From: Zoogloea sp.
Lineage (GTDB): Bacteria > Pseudomonadota > Gammaproteobacteria > Burkholderiales > Rhodocyclaceae
Direction: 5' to 3'
DNA: 53,595 nt
Assembly: GCA_016720685.1 (NCBI GenBank)
Contig: JADKKC010000034.1
Span: 1-53,595, forward strand
The stretch's first letter is position 1. Each line of letters opens with the position of its first letter. Under the pieces are notes generated by a model, which saw only the letters and a list, made by a program, of their open reading frames with translations, made no database searches and was not told the origin of the DNA. The position numbers were made by a program, and so were the translations under genes. Below, piece after piece: positions 34,924-44,381 of this stretch.

Positions 34924-36114
34924 ATGAAACCCATCACCCGCCACGCCCCGCGCCACCGCCGCCTGCGGAACACCCTGCTGGCCGCCGCCGCCATGGCCTT
35001 CGTTCCCGCAGTCCTGGCCCAGCAGCCTCCCCTCAAGGTCGGCCTCATGCTGCCCGCCACCGGCACCTTCGCCTCCCTCGGCAACTCGATCACCAACGGA
35101 TTCAAGCAATACGTCGCCGAAAACGGCGGCAAGCTCGGCGACCGCACGATCGAGTACTACACCGTCGATGACGAATCCGACCCGGCCAAGGCCACCGAAA
35201 ACGCCAACAAGCTCATCAAGCGCGACAAGGTCGACGTGCTGGTGGGCACGGTGCACTCCGGCGTGGCGATGGCCATGGCCAAGGCCGCCCGCGAAAACAA
35301 CACCTTGATGATCGTCCCCAACGCCGGCGCCGACGAACTCACCGGCCCGCTGTGCGCACCGAACATCTTCCGGGTGTCGTATTCCAACTGGCAAACCGCC
35401 TACCCGATGGGCAAGGTCGCAGCCGAAAAGGGCCACAAGAAAGTCGTAACCCTCGCCTGGAAATACGCGGCCGGCCTGCAGGCCGTGAACGGCTTCAAGG
35501 AAGCCTTCGAAAAGGGTGGCGGGACTATCGCCAAAGAGATGACCCTGCCCTTCCCCAACGTCGAGTTCCAGCCCTTCCTCGCGGAAATCGCCTCGCTAAA
35601 GCCCGACGCCGTGTTCGTCTTCTTTGCCGGCGCCGGCGCCACCAAGTTCGTCAAGGACTACGTCGCCTCGGGCCTCAACAAGAGCATCCCGCTCTACAGC
35701 TCGGGCTTTCTCACCGAAGGCAATCTCGATGCGATGGGCGAAGCCGGCCAGGGCCTCTTCACCACCCTGCACTACGCCGACGGCCTGAAAGGCGCCAGGA
35801 ACGAGGCCTTCCGCAGCGCCTACGCCAAAACCTACAAGAACCAGCCCGATGTTTATGCGGTGCAGGGCTACGACAGCGCCCAGCTCCTCGACGCCGGACT
35901 CAAAACGGTGAAAGGCGATACCGCCAAGCGCCCGGAACTGATCAAGGCCATGGAAAGCGCCCGCATCGACAGCCCCCGCGGGCCCTTCGTGCTCTCACGG
36001 GCCCACAACCCCGTGCAGGACATGTACCTGCGCAAGGCATCCGGGCGCGACAACGCTTTCGTCGAAATCGCCGCCAAGGGCCTGGCCGACCCGGCACGTG
36101 GGTGCAAGATGTAA
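34924..36114 (+). CDS. Branched-chain-type ABC transporter substrate-binding protein (LivK-like)
   Basis: The 396-residue protein has a twin-Arg-free signal peptide (basic N terminus, then NTLLAAAAMAFVPAVLAQ) and then the type I periplasmic binding fold: LKVGLMLPATGTFASLGNSITNGFKQYV, KRDKVDVLVGTVHSGVAMA and FRVSYSNWQTAYPMGKVAAEKG. This subgroup (peripla_BP_6) is frequently aromatic-acid specific. It lies 84 bases after antB with AAGGAAA before the ATG, so it is probably cotranscribed with the dioxygenase while its membrane partners are in the divergent liv operon. Confidence 0.88.
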   Translation: MKPITRHAPRHRRLRNTLLAAAAMAFVPAVLAQQPPLKVGLMLPATGTFASLGNSITNGFKQYVAENGGKLGDRTIEYYTVDDESDPAKATENANKLIKRDKVDVLVGTVHSGVAMAMAKAARENNTLMIVPNAGADELTGPLCAPNIFRVSYSNWQTAYPMGKVAAEKGHKKVVTLAWKYAAGLQAVNGFKEAFEKGGGTIAKEMTLPFPNVEFQPFLAEIASLKPDAVFVFFAGAGATKFVKDYVASGLNKSIPLYSSGFLTEGNLDAMGEAGQGLFTTLHYADGLKGARNEAFRSAYAKTYKNQPDVYAVQGYDSAQLLDAGLKTVKGDTAKRPELIKAMESARIDSPRGPFVLSRAHNPVQDMYLRKASGRDNAFVEIAAKGLADPARGCKM

Positions 36115-36162
36115 GGTCGGCTCAAAAAACCTCACTGGCACAAGCCCTTGCCCATGAAAAAA

Positions 36163-36193
36163 GCCCTGACGCAGCCACGCTTCAGGGCATTTT
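36163..36193 (+). terminator. Rho-independent terminator after the binding-protein gene
   Basis: GCCCTGA (36163-36169) and TCAGGGC (36182-36188) form a 7-bp stem followed by ATTTTT. It is about 50 bases past the stop codon at 36114 and ends the antAB-livK transcript. Confidence 0.8.
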
Positions 36194-36317
36194 TCATGGA
36201 CAACACATCATATATGTCAGAAAACCGCCTACAGCACTAGCATAAATCCGACCTCAAGCGCATGCTTGACCCCGTAGAAATCTGCTGTTTCATGGTCCCT
36301 CTTTGCGAAGACAAACA

Positions 36318-36446
36318 ATGCTGACGACAAAACCTGTTATCGATACGACCGACTATCTGATGAAAGCCCACGCAATTCCCCTCGAAATGGCAAGCTACGC
36401 CGCGAGGATATGGCTTGCCTTGATGTGCGCCCCCTGGTCCAAGTAG
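36318..36446 (+). CDS. Possible 42-residue ORF
   Basis: ATG at 36318 opens a 42-residue frame starting MLTTKPVIDTTDYLMKAHAI and ending in CAPWSK before TAG. It has no clear ribosome binding site (GACAAACA upstream), no recognised motif, and lies in a region otherwise without genes between the livK-like gene and the tRNAs. The composition (a helical hydrophobic centre) is plausible for a small protein, but it may be a chance ORF or the relic of a longer gene. Confidence 0.2.
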   Translation: MLTTKPVIDTTDYLMKAHAIPLEMASYAARIWLALMCAPWSK

Positions 36447-36535
36447 ACAGCCCGCACGCGGGGCCCTTCAGCCCCGCAGTCTTTCCCACCCGTCTTGCAC
36501 AAGGGGCAGGGGCAGACGCAGCGGGCGCACAAAAC

Positions 36536-36569
36536 AAAACCCCCGACTCTTTTCAGAATCGGGGGTTTG
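36536..36569 (-). terminator. Bidirectional hairpin ending the tRNA cluster
   Basis: CAAAACCCCCGA and TCGGGGGTTTG pair around an 11-base region. Read on the minus strand it lies about 10 bases after the tRNA-His 3' end and is followed by T-rich sequence (GGGTTTTGTTTTG), fitting a terminator for the tRNA transcript. Confidence 0.7.
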
Positions 36570-36576
36570 TATTTAC

Positions 36577-36653
36577 TGGGGCGACATACCGGGTTCGAAC
36601 CGGTGACCACTGGAATCACAATCCAGTGCTCTACCAACTGAGCTAATGCCGCC
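36577..36653 (-). tRNA. tRNA-His (GTG)
   Basis: The minus strand folds as a cloverleaf: acceptor GCGGCAT with ATGTCGC, anticodon arm CTGGATTGTGATTCCAG with anticodon GTG, and T arm CCGGTTCGAACCCGG. The extra G at position -1 opposite C73, diagnostic of tRNA-His, is present, and CCA is encoded. Confidence 0.95.
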
Positions 36654-36701
36654 ACTGCGGGTTATCGACTTGCGTCGCCAACCGTAAAACTTTTGTCAGA
36701 G

Positions 36702-36775
36702 CCTGCCCGACAGGAATCGAACCTGTAACCCCCGGCTTAGAAGGCCGGTGCTCTATCCAGTTGAGCTACGGGCAG
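36702..36775 (-). tRNA. tRNA-Arg (TCT)
   Basis: On the minus strand the acceptor is CTGCCCG with CGGGCAG, the anticodon stem CCGGC with GCCGG and loop CTTCTAA (anticodon TCT), and the T arm ACAGGTTCGATTCCTGT. No CCA is encoded. Confidence 0.93.
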
Positions 36776-36801
36776 ATTGCCGCGGGCACGGGATGAAGCC
36801 T

Positions 36802-36878
36802 TGGTCGGGGTGGAGAGATTCGAACTCCCGACATCTTGCTCCCAAAGCAAGCGCGCTACCGGACTGCGCTACACCCCG
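36802..36878 (-). tRNA. tRNA-Pro (TGG)
   Basis: On the minus strand the acceptor is CGGGGTG with CACCCCG, the anticodon stem TTGCT with AGCAA and loop TTTGGGA (anticodon TGG), and the T arm TCGGGAGTTCGAATCTC. CCA is encoded after A73. It is the first of three tRNAs transcribed leftward (Pro, Arg, His). Confidence 0.95.
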
Positions 36879-37055
36879 AGAGCCGCGAATATTACGCATC
36901 TCGTTTTCACTCGTCAAACGTTTTCGCAAAAAATCTTTGACCCCGACAAAAACCGGACAGGAACAGCAGAATTTTGCCTTGTTTGTGTGAAGCCGCATGG
37001 TCCGTCAGCTTTGAGCCTGCTACAAAAACCTTTCAGGCGTCGATAATACCGCCCG

Positions 37056-39938
37056 ATGGTTTCCCGTTCCGCCGCCTCGCTGCTTCGCATAGCAGCCCTT
37101 CCCCTATTGCTGGCCGCCGGCGGCATTCTCGCGCCTGCAGCCCTTGCAGGGCCGGCGAGCTCGCCTGAAAACCTGGGCATCGCCGGCGCAGCGTCACCTT
37201 ATCTGCTGACCGTGGGTGGCGGGCTGGCCGGACTGCTGCTCGGGCTCCTGCTCAGGCGCCGCCCTCCCGCCCCCCTCGCGCCGCGGCCGACGCCCGGCGA
37301 AAGCCATTCGGAGCCCCCGGCCCCATGGCGGGATTTTATGGAGCTTTCTGCCGACTGGCCGTGGGAAACCGACGCCACGATGCGTTTCGTGGCGATCCCC
37401 GACGCCCCGACTGCGCCCAGCATTGCGCCGGCGGATGCCCCGGGCCGGACCTGGGAAGAAGTCATCATCCCGGAGCTCCCCACTGATTTTGCGATTGCCC
37501 ACCGGGACACCCTCAGCCGCCACGGGCCGATCACCGTCACCCTGACCCGCCGCAGCGCCACCGGCGAAGTGCGCTATCTGGAGATTCGCGGCCGACCGGT
37601 GTTCGACGCCTCGGGCCGCTTCCAGGGTTATCGCGGCATCGGACGCGAGGTTACCGACCGGGCCCGCCTCAGCGCCGATCTCGAGCGCAACGAGGAGCGC
37701 ATCCACGCGCTGATCGCCTACAGCACCGACGGCTACTGGGAGCAGGACGCCAACCTGCACTACACCGCCATCACGGCCAGCTCGGGCCACCTGGCCGACC
37801 TCGCTGCCGAAGATGCCATCGGCGCCCGACGCTGGGAGTTGCCGGGCGAGTCGCCCGACGAAGCGCCGTGGGCCGAACACATCGCCCAGCTCAAACAGAT
37901 CGAACCGTTTTCCAACCTGGTGTTCTGCCGCCAGGATCGCAACGGCCGTGCGGTGTGGCTGAGCGAATCGGGGATTCCGGTATTCGACCAACGCGGGGTT
38001 TTTGCCGGCTACTGCGGCACGACCCGCAACATCACCGATAAAGTCATGGCCCACGACCGGCTCCAGCGGGATGAAGCGCTGTTCAGGACGCTCTTTGAAA
38101 GCCTGCCGGTCAACGCCGGGCGCATTTCGGCGGACGAACGCTGGCTGCAGCTGAATGAACCCCTGTCCGGCTTTCTCGGTCAGGCGCCCGGGGCCCTGGT
38201 CGGCACGCCCATCGACGCGGTCATGGCGCCCGAGGATGCCGCCGCCGGCAAGGCCCTGCGGGCGCGCTGCCTGGCCGGCGAGCTCGATCGCTTCAGCCGC
38301 GAAGTGCGCTACCACGGCGCCGACGACAGCACGCTGTGGTGCCGCGAGTCCGTCCGCCTGATTCCCGGCAACGACGATGTGGCGCCGTCCTTCGCCGTCG
38401 TGATCGAAGACATCTCGGCCATCCGCGACACCCTCGACGACCGCCGCACCGGTGAAGAGCGCTACCGCCAGCTTTTCGACCTGTCGCCCGAAGCCACGCT
38501 GGTGTGCATCGACGGCCGCATCCACCTGTCCAACGCCGCCAGTCGCCGGCTCTTCGCCGCCGACGAACAACGTCCGCTGGAAGGCATCGAGCTGCTGTCG
38601 CTGGTCCACCCGGACGACCGGGCCATGGAAGCGGCGCGACTCGAACAGTTCAGCGCCAACCCGCAGCAGGCCGCCCTCGCCCCGCTTCCGCTGCGCTACC
38701 TGCGCCTCGACGGCGAACCGATCAACGCCGAAGCCACCGGCGTGCGCATGCACTTCGACGGCCGTCCGGCCGTACTTTATGCACTGCGCGACGTAGCCCG
38801 CTGGCTGTCGGCCGAACAGGTGCTGCGCGAAAGCCGGGCCATGTACCGGGACGTGGTCGAATCGGTCAACGAAATTCTCTTCCAGACCGACGCCGACGGA
38901 CGCGTCACCTTCCTCAACCGCGCCTGGCGTCACACCACCGGCTTCGACGGGCGCCTGACGATAGGCCAGAACCTGCTCGATTTCGTCGCCGACGACGACC
39001 GTGGCCGCGTCGACCAGCACCTGCGCGGCATCCGCGAAGGCTTCGACGAGATCACCCAGTTTGAATTCCGCCTGCGCACCCATTCCGCCGGGCCACGCTG
39101 GGTCGAAGCGACGATCCGCCCGCTGCGTGACACCTACGATCACGTCGTCGGCAGTTCGGGCACCCTCGACGACATCACCACGCGCAAGAAGGCCGAGCAA
39201 TCCCAGCACGACCTGAACCGCGAGCTGGAAGCCCGCGTGCGGGTGCGCACCGCCGAACTCGAGGCCTCCAACCGGGAGCTGGAAGCCTTCTCCTACTCGG
39301 TTTCCCACGATTTGCGTGCGCCACTCCGGGCCATCGACGGCTTCGCCCAGATCGTTGCCGAAGACTACGCCCCGCGCCTCGACGAAACCGGCCGCGAATA
39401 CCTCCAGCGCATCCGCGTGGCCACCCAGAAGATGGCCCGCCTCATCGACGATCTCATCGACCTCGCCCGCCTGACCCGCCAGGCCATGAAACGCGAGCAG
39501 GTAAACCTCAGCCAGATCGTCGAACAGATCCTCTCCGAACTGCGCCTGGAAGACCCCGCCCGGCTCGTCGAGATCCACGTTGAGCCCAGGCTGATCGCCG
39601 CTGCCGACCGGGCGCTGATCCGCGTCGCCCTCGAAAACCTGCTGCGCAACGCCTGGAAATTCACCAGCCGCCGCGAAGTGGCGCAGATCCGCTTCCACGC
39701 CGAAATGCGCGACCGGCAGATCGTCTACTGCGTCAGCGACAACGGCGCGGGCTTCGACATGAGCTTCGCGTCAAAGCTCTTCCTGCCCTTCCACCGCCTG
39801 CACGGCATCAGCGAATTTGCCGGCACCGGCATCGGCCTGGCCACCGTTCAGCGGGTCATCCAGCGCCATGAAGGGCGCGTATGGGCGCAGTCCGTACCCG
39901 ACGAAGGCGCCAGCTTCTTCTTCACCCTGAGCCATTGA
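37056..39938 (+). CDS. Membrane sensor histidine kinase with multiple PAS domains
   Basis: The 960-residue protein has an N-terminal hydrophobic region (residues about 5-32 and 47-66), suggesting one or two membrane segments with little periplasmic part. It then has four or five PAS modules: for example RYLEIRGRPVFDASGRFQGYRGIGREV, VWLSESGIPVFDQRGVFAGYCGTTRNI, the region from RDVVESVNEILFQTDADGRVTFLNRAW. The kinase part has the H box SYSVSHDLRAPLRAIDGF (His751), then an ATPase domain with N box ALENLLRNAWKFTS, G1 DNGAGFD and G2 GTGIGLA. There is no receiver domain or adjacent response regulator; the resemblance to phytochrome-like kinases (SYSVSHDLRAPLRA) is clear. The signal sensed is unknown. 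Confidence 0.9.
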   Translation: MVSRSAASLLRIAALPLLLAAGGILAPAALAGPASSPENLGIAGAASPYLLTVGGGLAGLLLGLLLRRRPPAPLAPRPTPGESHSEPPAPWRDFMELSADWPWETDATMRFVAIPDAPTAPSIAPADAPGRTWEEVIIPELPTDFAIAHRDTLSRHGPITVTLTRRSATGEVRYLEIRGRPVFDASGRFQGYRGIGREVTDRARLSADLERNEERIHALIAYSTDGYWEQDANLHYTAITASSGHLADLAAEDAIGARRWELPGESPDEAPWAEHIAQLKQIEPFSNLVFCRQDRNGRAVWLSESGIPVFDQRGVFAGYCGTTRNITDKVMAHDRLQRDEALFRTLFESLPVNAGRISADERWLQLNEPLSGFLGQAPGALVGTPIDAVMAPEDAAAGKALRARCLAGELDRFSREVRYHGADDSTLWCRESVRLIPGNDDVAPSFAVVIEDISAIRDTLDDRRTGEERYRQLFDLSPEATLVCIDGRIHLSNAASRRLFAADEQRPLEGIELLSLVHPDDRAMEAARLEQFSANPQQAALAPLPLRYLRLDGEPINAEATGVRMHFDGRPAVLYALRDVARWLSAEQVLRESRAMYRDVVESVNEILFQTDADGRVTFLNRAWRHTTGFDGRLTIGQNLLDFVADDDRGRVDQHLRGIREGFDEITQFEFRLRTHSAGPRWVEATIRPLRDTYDHVVGSSGTLDDITTRKKAEQSQHDLNRELEARVRVRTAELEASNRELEAFSYSVSHDLRAPLRAIDGFAQIVAEDYAPRLDETGREYLQRIRVATQKMARLIDDLIDLARLTRQAMKREQVNLSQIVEQILSELRLEDPARLVEIHVEPRLIAAADRALIRVALENLLRNAWKFTSRREVAQIRFHAEMRDRQIVYCVSDNGAGFDMSFASKLFLPFHRLHGISEFAGTGIGLATVQRVIQRHEGRVWAQSVPDEGASFFFTLSH

Positions 39939-40184
39939 ACAAACGCTCCGGCTGCTGCGCCGCCGCCAAAACATCGCGCTCAAGCAACGCACTGAATACT
40001 CAAGACTTGATATAAGTCACACGCTGCGTTGTGCATCGCAATATATCGGCACATCTGCCCATCCCTGGCGGCATTCTTGCGAGTTAAAATTGCGGAAACT
40101 CCGGCCGATAAGCATTCCGTCGCCACAGCACGCGACCCCGTTGCTCAGACGGGCCGCCCACACAGCACCTACCGAGCATTCACC

Positions 40185-42872
40185 ATGAACGAACAACACT
40201 ACCTCACCCCCCTCTTCGAACCCCGCTCGGTCGCCATCATCGGCGCCACCGAACGGGAAAATTCCCTGGGCAACGTGCTCGTCCGCAACATGTTGGAGGC
40301 GGGGTTCAAAGGTAAGTTGTTCGCCGTCAATCCCAAGTACGACCAGGTGTTCGGCGTGCCCTGTTACAAGAGCGTCGAGGACATCCCCCAGCGCCTCGAC
40401 CTGGTGGTCATCACCACCAAGGCCGACCGCGTCCCGGCCATTGTCGATGCCTGCGGCCGCGCCGGCACCAAGGCCGCCGTGGTGATCCCGTCCGGCTTCG
40501 CCGATGCCGGCCCGCGCGGCAAGATGCTCGAAAAGAACACCGTCGAGAACGCCCGCCGCCACCGCATCCGCCTGCTCGGCCCCAACTGTCTCGGCGTGCT
40601 GCGCCCGGAGCTCGGGCTCAACGCCAGCTTCGCCCGCGGCGGCGCCATCAAGGGCTCCATCGGCCTGATCTCCCAGTCCGGCGCCCTCTGTTCGGCCATC
40701 CTCGACTGGGCCCGCCCCAACAACGTCGGCTTCTCCTCGGTCATCTCCCTGGGCACCTCGGTGGACGTGGACTTCGGTGAAGCCCTCGAATACATGGTGT
40801 CGGACTCCCGCACCGAAAGCATTTTCCTGTACGTCGAAGGCATCAAGGACGCGCGCCGCTTCGTCAGCGCGCTGCGCGCCGCGGCCCGCGTCAAGCCGGT
40901 GCTGCTGATCAAGGTCGGTCGTCACCCGGTCGGCTCCCGCGCGGCCCACCTGCATTCGGGCGCGCAGGTTGGCGAAGATGCCGTGTTCGACGCCGCCCTG
41001 CGTCGCGCCGGCGTGATCCGCCTGTACAACCTGGGCCAGTTGTTCGCCGCCGCCAACGCGCTGTTCTCCCACTTCCGTCCGCGCGGCAACCACCTGGCAA
41101 TCATCACCAACGGCGGCGGCCCGGGTGTCATGGCGGCCGACCGCGCCGCCGACCTGCGCATTCCGCTGGCCCAGCTCGCCGACACCACCATCGCCAAGCT
41201 GAACGAAGTCCTGCCGCCCACCTGGTCCCACGGCAACCCGATCGACATCATCGGAGACGCCGACCCCGAGCGTTACCGCAAAACTCTGGATATCGTGCTG
41301 GCCGACGAAAACGTCGAAGGCGTGCTCACCATGCTGTGCCCGCAGGCCATGACCTCGCCCACCGAGGTGGCCCAGCAGGTCATCGAGGCCGAGCGCAGCG
41401 CCGACAAGCCGATCTTCACCTGCTGGATGGGCGAAGAGCACGTCCGCGAAGGCCGCCAGTTGTTCGAGGCTGCCGGCATCCCGACTTTCCGCACCCCCGA
41501 GCCGGCGGTCGAGCTGTTCGGCCACATTTCGGCCTATTACCGCAATCAGAAGCTGCTCGTCCAGACGCCCTCGTCGCTGTCCTCGCACCTCAATCCGCCC
41601 TCGGTGGAAAGTGCCCGCCTGGTCATCGAAACCGCCCTTTCCGAGCGCCGCAAGAACCTCAACGAAATGGAATCCAAGGCGCTGCTCGCAGCCTTCCGGA
41701 TTCCCATCGCGCAAACCGTCGTGGCCCGCTCGGCCACCGAAGCGATGGTGCTGGCCGAAGAGCTCGGCCTGCCGGTAGCCATGAAGATCGACTCGCCGTC
41801 GATCACCCACAAGGCCGACACCGGCGGCGTGCGCCTCAATCTCAACGGGCTCGCCGCAGTGCGCTCGGCCTACCAGGAAATCCTGGAAGACGTTAAGCGG
41901 AAGCGCCCGGACGCGGTCATCAACGGCGTCGCCATCGAGCCGATGGTCATCAAGCCCTACGGCCGCGAGCTGATGGTCGGCGCGGTGCGCGACCCGATCT
42001 TCGGGCCGGTGATCACCTTCGGCGAAGGCGGTGCCCACGTCGAGATCCAGGCCGACCGCGCCGTCGCCCTGCCGCCGCTGAACAACTACCTCGTTCAGGA
42101 TCTGATCAAGTCCACCCGCGTCGCGACCCTCCTCGGCGAATACCGCAACATGCCGCCGATCAACATGGACTCGCTCGAGTTCGTGCTGCTGCGCATCTCC
42201 GAAATGGTGTGTGAGCTGCCGTGGATCCGCTCGATCGACATCAACCCGCTGATCGTGGATGAAAGCGGCGCGGTGGCGGTGGACGCCAGCATCATCGTGG
42301 ACAACATCGCCCCCACGGCGGACCGCTACGACCACATGGCGATCCACCCCTACCCGTCGCACCTGATCACCAAGCTCTCGATGCCCGAAGGCGAGATCAT
42401 CGTGCGCCCGATCAAGCCCGAGGACGCCGAGCTGGAAATCGACTTCGTGCGCAAGCTGTCGCCCGAAACCAAATACCTGCGCTTCATGAACACCATGCGC
42501 GAACTGCCGCCGGCCATGGTGGCCCGCCTCACCCAGATCGACTACGACCGGGAAATGGCCTTCGTCGCCACCAAGGAAGAGGATGGCCAGGAAGTGGAAA
42601 TCGGCGTGGCCCGCTACGCCGTGAATCCGGACGGCGAAACCTGTGAGTTCGCCATCGTCGTCGCCGAGGACTGGCAGCACCGCGGTCTCGCCCGACGCCT
42701 GATGGGCGTGCTCATCGAAACCGCCCGCAACCGTGGCCTCAACGCCATGACCGGCATCTTCCTGTCGAACAACGACCGCATGCTGAAGTTCGTCAGCAGC
42801 CTCGGTTTCATCCTGTCCAACGACCCGGAGGACAACACCATCAAGCACGGCATCCTCACCCTGCAAGGCTAA
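40185..42872 (+). CDS. Pat-like bifunctional acyl-CoA synthetase (NDP-forming)/GNAT acetyltransferase
   Basis: The 895-residue protein has an N-terminal NDP-forming acyl-CoA synthetase region (LTPLFEPRSVAIIGATERENSLGN, LLGPNCLGVLRPELGLNASFA, GLISQSGALCSAILDWA, HLHSGAQVGEDAVFDAALRRAGVIR), an ATP-grasp part (VAMKIDSPSITHKADTGGVRLNL) and a C-terminal GNAT domain (about residues 740-895) with FAIVVAEDWQHRGLARRLMGVL. This is the architecture of Pat/YfiQ, which acetylates lysines of enzymes such as acetyl-CoA synthetase; in those the synthetase part is inactive. Whether the catalytic His is retained here I cannot settle by eye. Upstream 39939-40184 shows no gene. Confidence 0.88.
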   Translation: MNEQHYLTPLFEPRSVAIIGATERENSLGNVLVRNMLEAGFKGKLFAVNPKYDQVFGVPCYKSVEDIPQRLDLVVITTKADRVPAIVDACGRAGTKAAVVIPSGFADAGPRGKMLEKNTVENARRHRIRLLGPNCLGVLRPELGLNASFARGGAIKGSIGLISQSGALCSAILDWARPNNVGFSSVISLGTSVDVDFGEALEYMVSDSRTESIFLYVEGIKDARRFVSALRAAARVKPVLLIKVGRHPVGSRAAHLHSGAQVGEDAVFDAALRRAGVIRLYNLGQLFAAANALFSHFRPRGNHLAIITNGGGPGVMAADRAADLRIPLAQLADTTIAKLNEVLPPTWSHGNPIDIIGDADPERYRKTLDIVLADENVEGVLTMLCPQAMTSPTEVAQQVIEAERSADKPIFTCWMGEEHVREGRQLFEAAGIPTFRTPEPAVELFGHISAYYRNQKLLVQTPSSLSSHLNPPSVESARLVIETALSERRKNLNEMESKALLAAFRIPIAQTVVARSATEAMVLAEELGLPVAMKIDSPSITHKADTGGVRLNLNGLAAVRSAYQEILEDVKRKRPDAVINGVAIEPMVIKPYGRELMVGAVRDPIFGPVITFGEGGAHVEIQADRAVALPPLNNYLVQDLIKSTRVATLLGEYRNMPPINMDSLEFVLLRISEMVCELPWIRSIDINPLIVDESGAVAVDASIIVDNIAPTADRYDHMAIHPYPSHLITKLSMPEGEIIVRPIKPEDAELEIDFVRKLSPETKYLRFMNTMRELPPAMVARLTQIDYDREMAFVATKEEDGQEVEIGVARYAVNPDGETCEFAIVVAEDWQHRGLARRLMGVLIETARNRGLNAMTGIFLSNNDRMLKFVSSLGFILSNDPEDNTIKHGILTLQG

Positions 42873-42873
42873 G

Positions 42874-43476
42874 ATGAACGACACCGGCACGCCCCTTGTG
42901 CGCTGCGCCTGGTGCGGAGAATCGCCCCTGTACCAGGCCTACCACGACACCGAATGGGGCGTGCCGCTGCACGACGACCGGGCGCTCTTCGAACTGCTCA
43001 CGCTCGAAGGCGCCCAGGCCGGGCTGTCGTGGATCACCGTCCTTAAAAAACGCGAAAACTACCGCGCAGCCTTCGCCGGCTTCGATCCGGCGCTCGTGGC
43101 GCAATTCGGTGACGCCGAAACCGCCGCGCTGCTGGTCAATCCCGGCATCGTGCGCAACCGGCTCAAGATCGCCTCGACGATCGGCAACGCCCGGGCCTTC
43201 CTGGCCATTCAGGCCGAGTTCGGCAGTTTCGACGCCTGGCTGTGGAATTTCGTCGATGGCCGGCCCATCCAGCACACGCCCGCCAGCATCCGTGAAGTCC
43301 AGGCCAGCACCCCGCTCTCAGACACGCTCAGCAAGGCGCTCAAGAAGCGCGGTTTCCGTTTCGTCGGCAGCACCATCTGCTACGCCTTCCTGCAAGCGGC
43401 CGGCCTGGTGAACGATCACACCACCGACTGCTTCCGCCATGGCGAGGTCGCCGCGTTATCATCGCGCCCTCTGTAA
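42874..43476 (+). CDS. tag: DNA-3-methyladenine glycosylase I
   Basis: Tag excises 3-methyladenine from alkylated DNA in base-excision repair. The 200-residue sequence has the zinc-binding Cys and His pair (RCAWCGE near residue 12, DHTTDCF near 185), YHDTEWGVPLHDD, and the helix-hairpin region LLTLEGAQAGLSWITVLKKRENYRAAF, all hallmarks of the family. It begins one base after the pat-like stop, implying cotranscription. Length is normal (E. coli Tag, 187 residues). Confidence 0.95.
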   Translation: MNDTGTPLVRCAWCGESPLYQAYHDTEWGVPLHDDRALFELLTLEGAQAGLSWITVLKKRENYRAAFAGFDPALVAQFGDAETAALLVNPGIVRNRLKIASTIGNARAFLAIQAEFGSFDAWLWNFVDGRPIQHTPASIREVQASTPLSDTLSKALKKRGFRFVGSTICYAFLQAAGLVNDHTTDCFRHGEVAALSSRPL

Positions 43477-43495
43477 CCTCAGCAACGCCCCAAAC

Positions 43496-44344
43496 ATGAC
43501 CGACCAGATCGAAATGGCCGAGCTGCACGGCCAGCCCGTGCTCAAGCTGCAAACGCCCGATGGCGCCGTTGCCCTCGTCAGCCTGTTCGGCGCCCAGGTG
43601 CTGTCCTGGACCCCGGCCGGCGGCGAAGATCGCCTCTACCTCAGCCCCGAAGCCGTGTTCGACGGAAAAACCCCCATCCGTGGCGGCGTGCCCGTCTGCT
43701 TCCCCCAGTTCGCCAGCCTCGGCCCGCTGCCCAAGCACGGCTTTGCCCGCACGCAGCTGTGGTCGGTCACCGACACGCGACCGGGCAAGGATTTCACCCT
43801 CGTCACCCTGCACCTCCTCGACAACGCTGAAACCCGGGCCGAATGGCCCCACGCCTTCGCCGCCGCAATGAGCATCGCCATTGGCGCCGGCCGTCTGGAC
43901 ATCGAACTGGAAGTGGAAAACACCGGCGATGCGCCCTTCAGCTTCACCGCCGCGCTGCACACCTACCTCAAGGTGAAGGAAGTAGAAGCCGCGCGTATCG
44001 TCGGCCTGCGCGGCCTGGAATACCGGGACAGCGCCGACGGCGACACCTCGAAGCTGGAAATGAACGACGAAGTGACCATCGACGATGAAGTCGACCGCAT
44101 CTACCACGGCATGCCCCCGGCCCTGCTGGTGCACGAAGGCCACCGGACGCTGGGCATCCACGCCGAGAACCTTCCCGACGTGGTGGTGTGGAACCCGTGG
44201 GTCGACAAGTGCGCAAGGCTTGCCGACATGCCGGCCGACGGCTTTCGCCGCATGCTCTGCGTAGAAGCCGCCGCCGTGCGCGAGCCGGTCGAACTGGCTC
44301 CCGGCGCCAGCTGGTGGGGCCGGCAGTCGCTGGTCGCGATGTAA
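43496..44344 (+). CDS. D-hexose-6-phosphate mutarotase (YeaD-like aldose 1-epimerase)
   Basis: The 282-residue protein interconverts anomers of glucose-6-phosphate. It has the family blocks LVSLFGAQVLSWTPAGGEDRLYLSP, IRGGVPVCFPQFASLGPLPKHGFAR (catalytic His in HGFAR) and FTAALHTYLKVKEV, with a C-terminal VWNPWVDKCARLADMPADGF including the conserved Glu/Asp region. The ATG at 43496 follows tag by 19 bases; the larger frame upstream is the 3' end of tag read in another frame. Rho-independent hairpins follow the stop. Confidence 0.9.
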   Translation: MTDQIEMAELHGQPVLKLQTPDGAVALVSLFGAQVLSWTPAGGEDRLYLSPEAVFDGKTPIRGGVPVCFPQFASLGPLPKHGFARTQLWSVTDTRPGKDFTLVTLHLLDNAETRAEWPHAFAAAMSIAIGAGRLDIELEVENTGDAPFSFTAALHTYLKVKEVEAARIVGLRGLEYRDSADGDTSKLEMNDEVTIDDEVDRIYHGMPPALLVHEGHRTLGIHAENLPDVVVWNPWVDKCARLADMPADGFRRMLCVEAAAVREPVELAPGASWWGRQSLVAM

Positions 44345-44381
44345 AAAAAGGGCCTGGCGGCCCGTCGGAGCACCGCCCCCC

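Noticed and set aside
37194..39698. Long minus-strand open frame (834 codons)
   Set aside because: Exactly opposite the histidine kinase gene, which has complete kinase motifs; the antisense frame shows none.
40017..42890. Long minus-strand open frame (957 codons)
   Set aside because: Antisense shadow of the Pat-like gene; Asp/His/Gly-rich text with no domain.
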